DNA from: Vibrio sp. YMD68
GTDB lineage: Bacteria; Pseudomonadota; Gammaproteobacteria; Enterobacterales; Vibrionaceae
NCBI RefSeq assembly: GCF_029958905.1
Contig: NZ_CP124614.1
Coordinates: 2,170,001 to 2,234,000 of the forward strand
DNA: 64,000 nt
Direction: 5' to 3'
Part shown: one piece after another, positions 62,511 through 64,000 of the stretch
How positions within the stretch are numbered: position 1 is the stretch's first letter
Layout of the letters: every line of letters starts with the position of its first letter
Made by a program: the position numbers and the translations under genes
The notes under the pieces: generated by a model
What the model was told of the DNA's origin: nothing
What the model saw: only the letters and a program-made list of their open reading frames with translations
Databases searched by the model: none

Positions 62511-63374
62511 ATGAAAAAGATCACTTTCTTAGCCGCTTCTATCCTACTTACTGGCGGTGCTTTTGCTACCGAACAAACACCCCTCACATTTGATGTTTAT
62601 AACGCTGATGGAAACAGCTTCCACGTCAATTCAACACTGATTGAAGGAGAAAACGAAGTCATGCTGATCGACACGGGATTTACTAAGGCAGATGCGCTTC
62701 GTATTGCCGCTAAAGTGTTGGACACAGGCAAAGAGCTAAAAACAATTTTTATTAGCCAAGCCGACCCAGATTACTACTTTGGCGCTGAAACTCTTCACTC
62801 GCTATTTCCAGACGCACAAATTATTACGACCCCTGCCGTAAAAACAGTGATTGAGAAAAAATTGCCTACAAAGCTGAAAGTATGGTCACCACGTATGGGG
62901 AGTAATGCACCTGTAGAGCCTTATGTCCCTCATGCTATAACCGAGAATTTCCTTACTTTAGAAGGACACAAAATAGAAATCATGGGGACAAACGGAGTGC
63001 TAGCTCATCGCCCCTATTTGTGGGTACCTTCGAGTAAAGCGCTACTGGGCAACGTAGCGGTATATGGCAATCTGCACCTTTGGACCGCAGATTCGCAAAC
63101 GGAACAAAGCCAGCGAGCATGGAGTGAGCAGCTTAAAGAGATGCAAGAACTTCAGCCTGAGTTAGTTATCCCTGGACATATGAAATCGGGTACAGCTTTA
63201 AACGCAGAAACAATCCGTTATTCTCAGCAGTACCTTAAAGACTTCAGCCAAGCAAAAGCGACCAGTGAAAACAGTGAACAGTTAATAGAAGCGTTATCTC
63301 AACAATATGGTGATGCTGAATCTATGAATTTAATGATTGGCGCTAAAGTTCACATGGGAGAGATGACATGGTAA
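62511..63374 (+). CDS. Exported metallo-beta-lactamase-fold protein with degenerate metal site
   Basis: The 287-residue protein has a signal peptide (MKKITFLAASILLTGGAFA) and the MBL-fold pattern (EGENEVMLIDTGF). The usual zinc motif HxHxDH is replaced: the region reads ISQADPDYYFG, giving Q83, D85, D87 and Y88. The later metal aspartate is Asn181 (LLGN for GD), and only VIPGH (H223) is kept. Hydrolase activity with two zincs is therefore doubtful. ATG 62511 is preferred over 62499 because it gives a clean signal peptide. It overlaps the DsbA-family gene by seven bases (ATGGTAA). Confidence 0.85.
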   Translation: MKKITFLAASILLTGGAFATEQTPLTFDVYNADGNSFHVNSTLIEGENEVMLIDTGFTKADALRIAAKVLDTGKELKTIFISQADPDYYFGAETLHSLFPDAQIITTPAVKTVIEKKLPTKLKVWSPRMGSNAPVEPYVPHAITENFLTLEGHKIEIMGTNGVLAHRPYLWVPSSKALLGNVAVYGNLHLWTADSQTEQSQRAWSEQLKEMQELQPELVIPGHMKSGTALNAETIRYSQQYLKDFSQAKATSENSEQLIEALSQQYGDAESMNLMIGAKVHMGEMTW

Positions 63375-63988
63375 CCATTCATTACTTTTATGACCCAATG
63401 TGCGGTTGGTGTTATGGCGCAACCACTCTCATTGAAACAATCACCAAAAGTCAGAAGTTCATGTTGAAATTACACCCAGGTGGAATGGTGCCCAACCGCG
63501 CAATTGAACCTAATTTCCGTAAGCATATTTTGAAAAGTGACCTATCAATCAGTGAGCAAACAGGCGCAAAATTTGGGCAACCTTATCGGGAACGCGTAAC
63601 CAGCCCTAATGAGTTTGTTTTGGATTCTTACCTTTCCATTCGAGCGATTCTTGTCGCTGAATCTTTGGGAATGGACCCGTTTCTAATGCTAAAAGCGATA
63701 CAAAAAGCGCATTATGTCGATGGAAAACAGGTCAATAAGCGAGCGACATTAGAGGAGATAGCCACCCAATTAGGGCTAGACCGAAAATTATGGTCTGAAA
63801 GAATGCTCGCAGGGGGAAATTGGGAAGTAAACGCAGTCGAAAACACTCACCAGCTGATGGCTCGCTTACAGGTACAAGGTTACCCGACACTGTTTCTCGA
63901 AGAAAATGACCAGTTTACTCGGTTGCCGCATTCAAAATATTACGGTCAAGGTCAGAAATGGCAAGCGTTCTTGGAAGACTTAGCCTAG
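63368..63988 (+). CDS. DsbA-family thioredoxin-fold oxidoreductase, cytoplasmic
   Basis: The 206-residue protein has the active site C12-G-W-C15 in HYFYDPMCGWCYGA, the helical insertion of the DsbA family, and the cis-Pro loop VQGYPTLFLEE. It lacks a signal peptide, so it should be cytoplasmic, like FrnE-type members, although its operon partner is exported. Start and stop overlap (ATGGTAA) couples its translation to the MBL-fold gene. Substrate unknown. It is complete, ending 12 bases before the window edge. Confidence 0.9.
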   Translation: MVTIHYFYDPMCGWCYGATTLIETITKSQKFMLKLHPGGMVPNRAIEPNFRKHILKSDLSISEQTGAKFGQPYRERVTSPNEFVLDSYLSIRAILVAESLGMDPFLMLKAIQKAHYVDGKQVNKRATLEEIATQLGLDRKLWSERMLAGGNWEVNAVENTHQLMARLQVQGYPTLFLEENDQFTRLPHSKYYGQGQKWQAFLEDLA

Positions 63989-64000
63989 GGCGTGTTGATC

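Noticed and set aside
62511..63374. Functional metallo-beta-lactamase (resistance gene)
   Set aside because: Most zinc ligands are replaced, so antibiotic hydrolysis is very unlikely.

Overview
The window looks like chromosomal DNA from a marine Vibrio or close relative. This rests on moderate GC content, a DUF2860 outer-membrane protein, an ectABC-ask ectoine operon, the oppABCDF operon lying next to pta, an RstAB-like two-component pair and dense chemotaxis/c-di-GMP genes. The assignment comes from gene content and my memory of Vibrio synteny, not from a search. I see no rRNA, tRNA, insertion sequence, prophage or CRISPR array.

Layout. 1-9.8 kb: end of pta, an M16 lipoprotein peptidase, and oppABCDF on the minus strand. 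9.8-24.7 kb: an accessory-looking sulfatase region. It holds a radical-SAM sulfatase maturase with a HEAT/TPR partner, a divergent FGE-like lipoprotein and alkaline-phosphatase-superfamily enzyme, a LysR regulator, a six-gene MoxR-DUF58-DUF4381-BatA-BatB/C-BatD operon, and a divergent Cys-type sulfatase. 24.8-31.4 kb: a glutathione peroxidase pair, then a TolC/HlyD/two-permease exporter with no ATPase gene, then a DUF3087 protein. 31.6-36.1 kb: a lactose/cellobiose-family PTS with a TIM-barrel protein but no glycosidase, and an iron-type alcohol dehydrogenase. 36.5-40.2 kb: an alanine/sodium symporter, then a MarR regulator divergent from a Tat-exported nitroreductase-like protein. 40.2-48.5 kb: RstAB-like regulators in one operon with DUF2860 and a lipoprotein, then an unrecognised multi-pass membrane protein, a CBS-pair protein and a LysR regulator. 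49-54 kb: a chemoreceptor with a duplicated sensor, a class II glutamine amidotransferase and a PAS-GGDEF protein. 54.3-58.1 kb: ectABC-ask. 58.3-64 kb: a TPR membrane protein, an M14 carboxypeptidase, a bacterial voltage-gated sodium channel, and a LysR regulator divergent from a degenerate metallo-beta-lactamase-fold protein and a DsbA-family protein.

The most interesting candidate for a poorly described system is the sulfatase region. A maturase, its Cys-type substrate, a cysteine-free FGE-like lipoprotein, a phosphatase-fold hydrolase and a MoxR/VWA chaperone-type operon lie together. Both divergent promoter regions carry 17-bp inverted repeats built from the same TATAAC/GTTATA half-site, which suggests one regulon. 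Other points of note are the ATPase-less exporter with a C9 tract inside a permease gene, the glycosidase-less PTS, the metallo-beta-lactamase-fold protein that has lost most metal ligands, and several short tandem repeats.

Start codons were moved from the longest frame wherever a Shine-Dalgarno sequence, an ATGA-type overlap or a signal peptide supported an internal start. Each such choice is stated in its entry.
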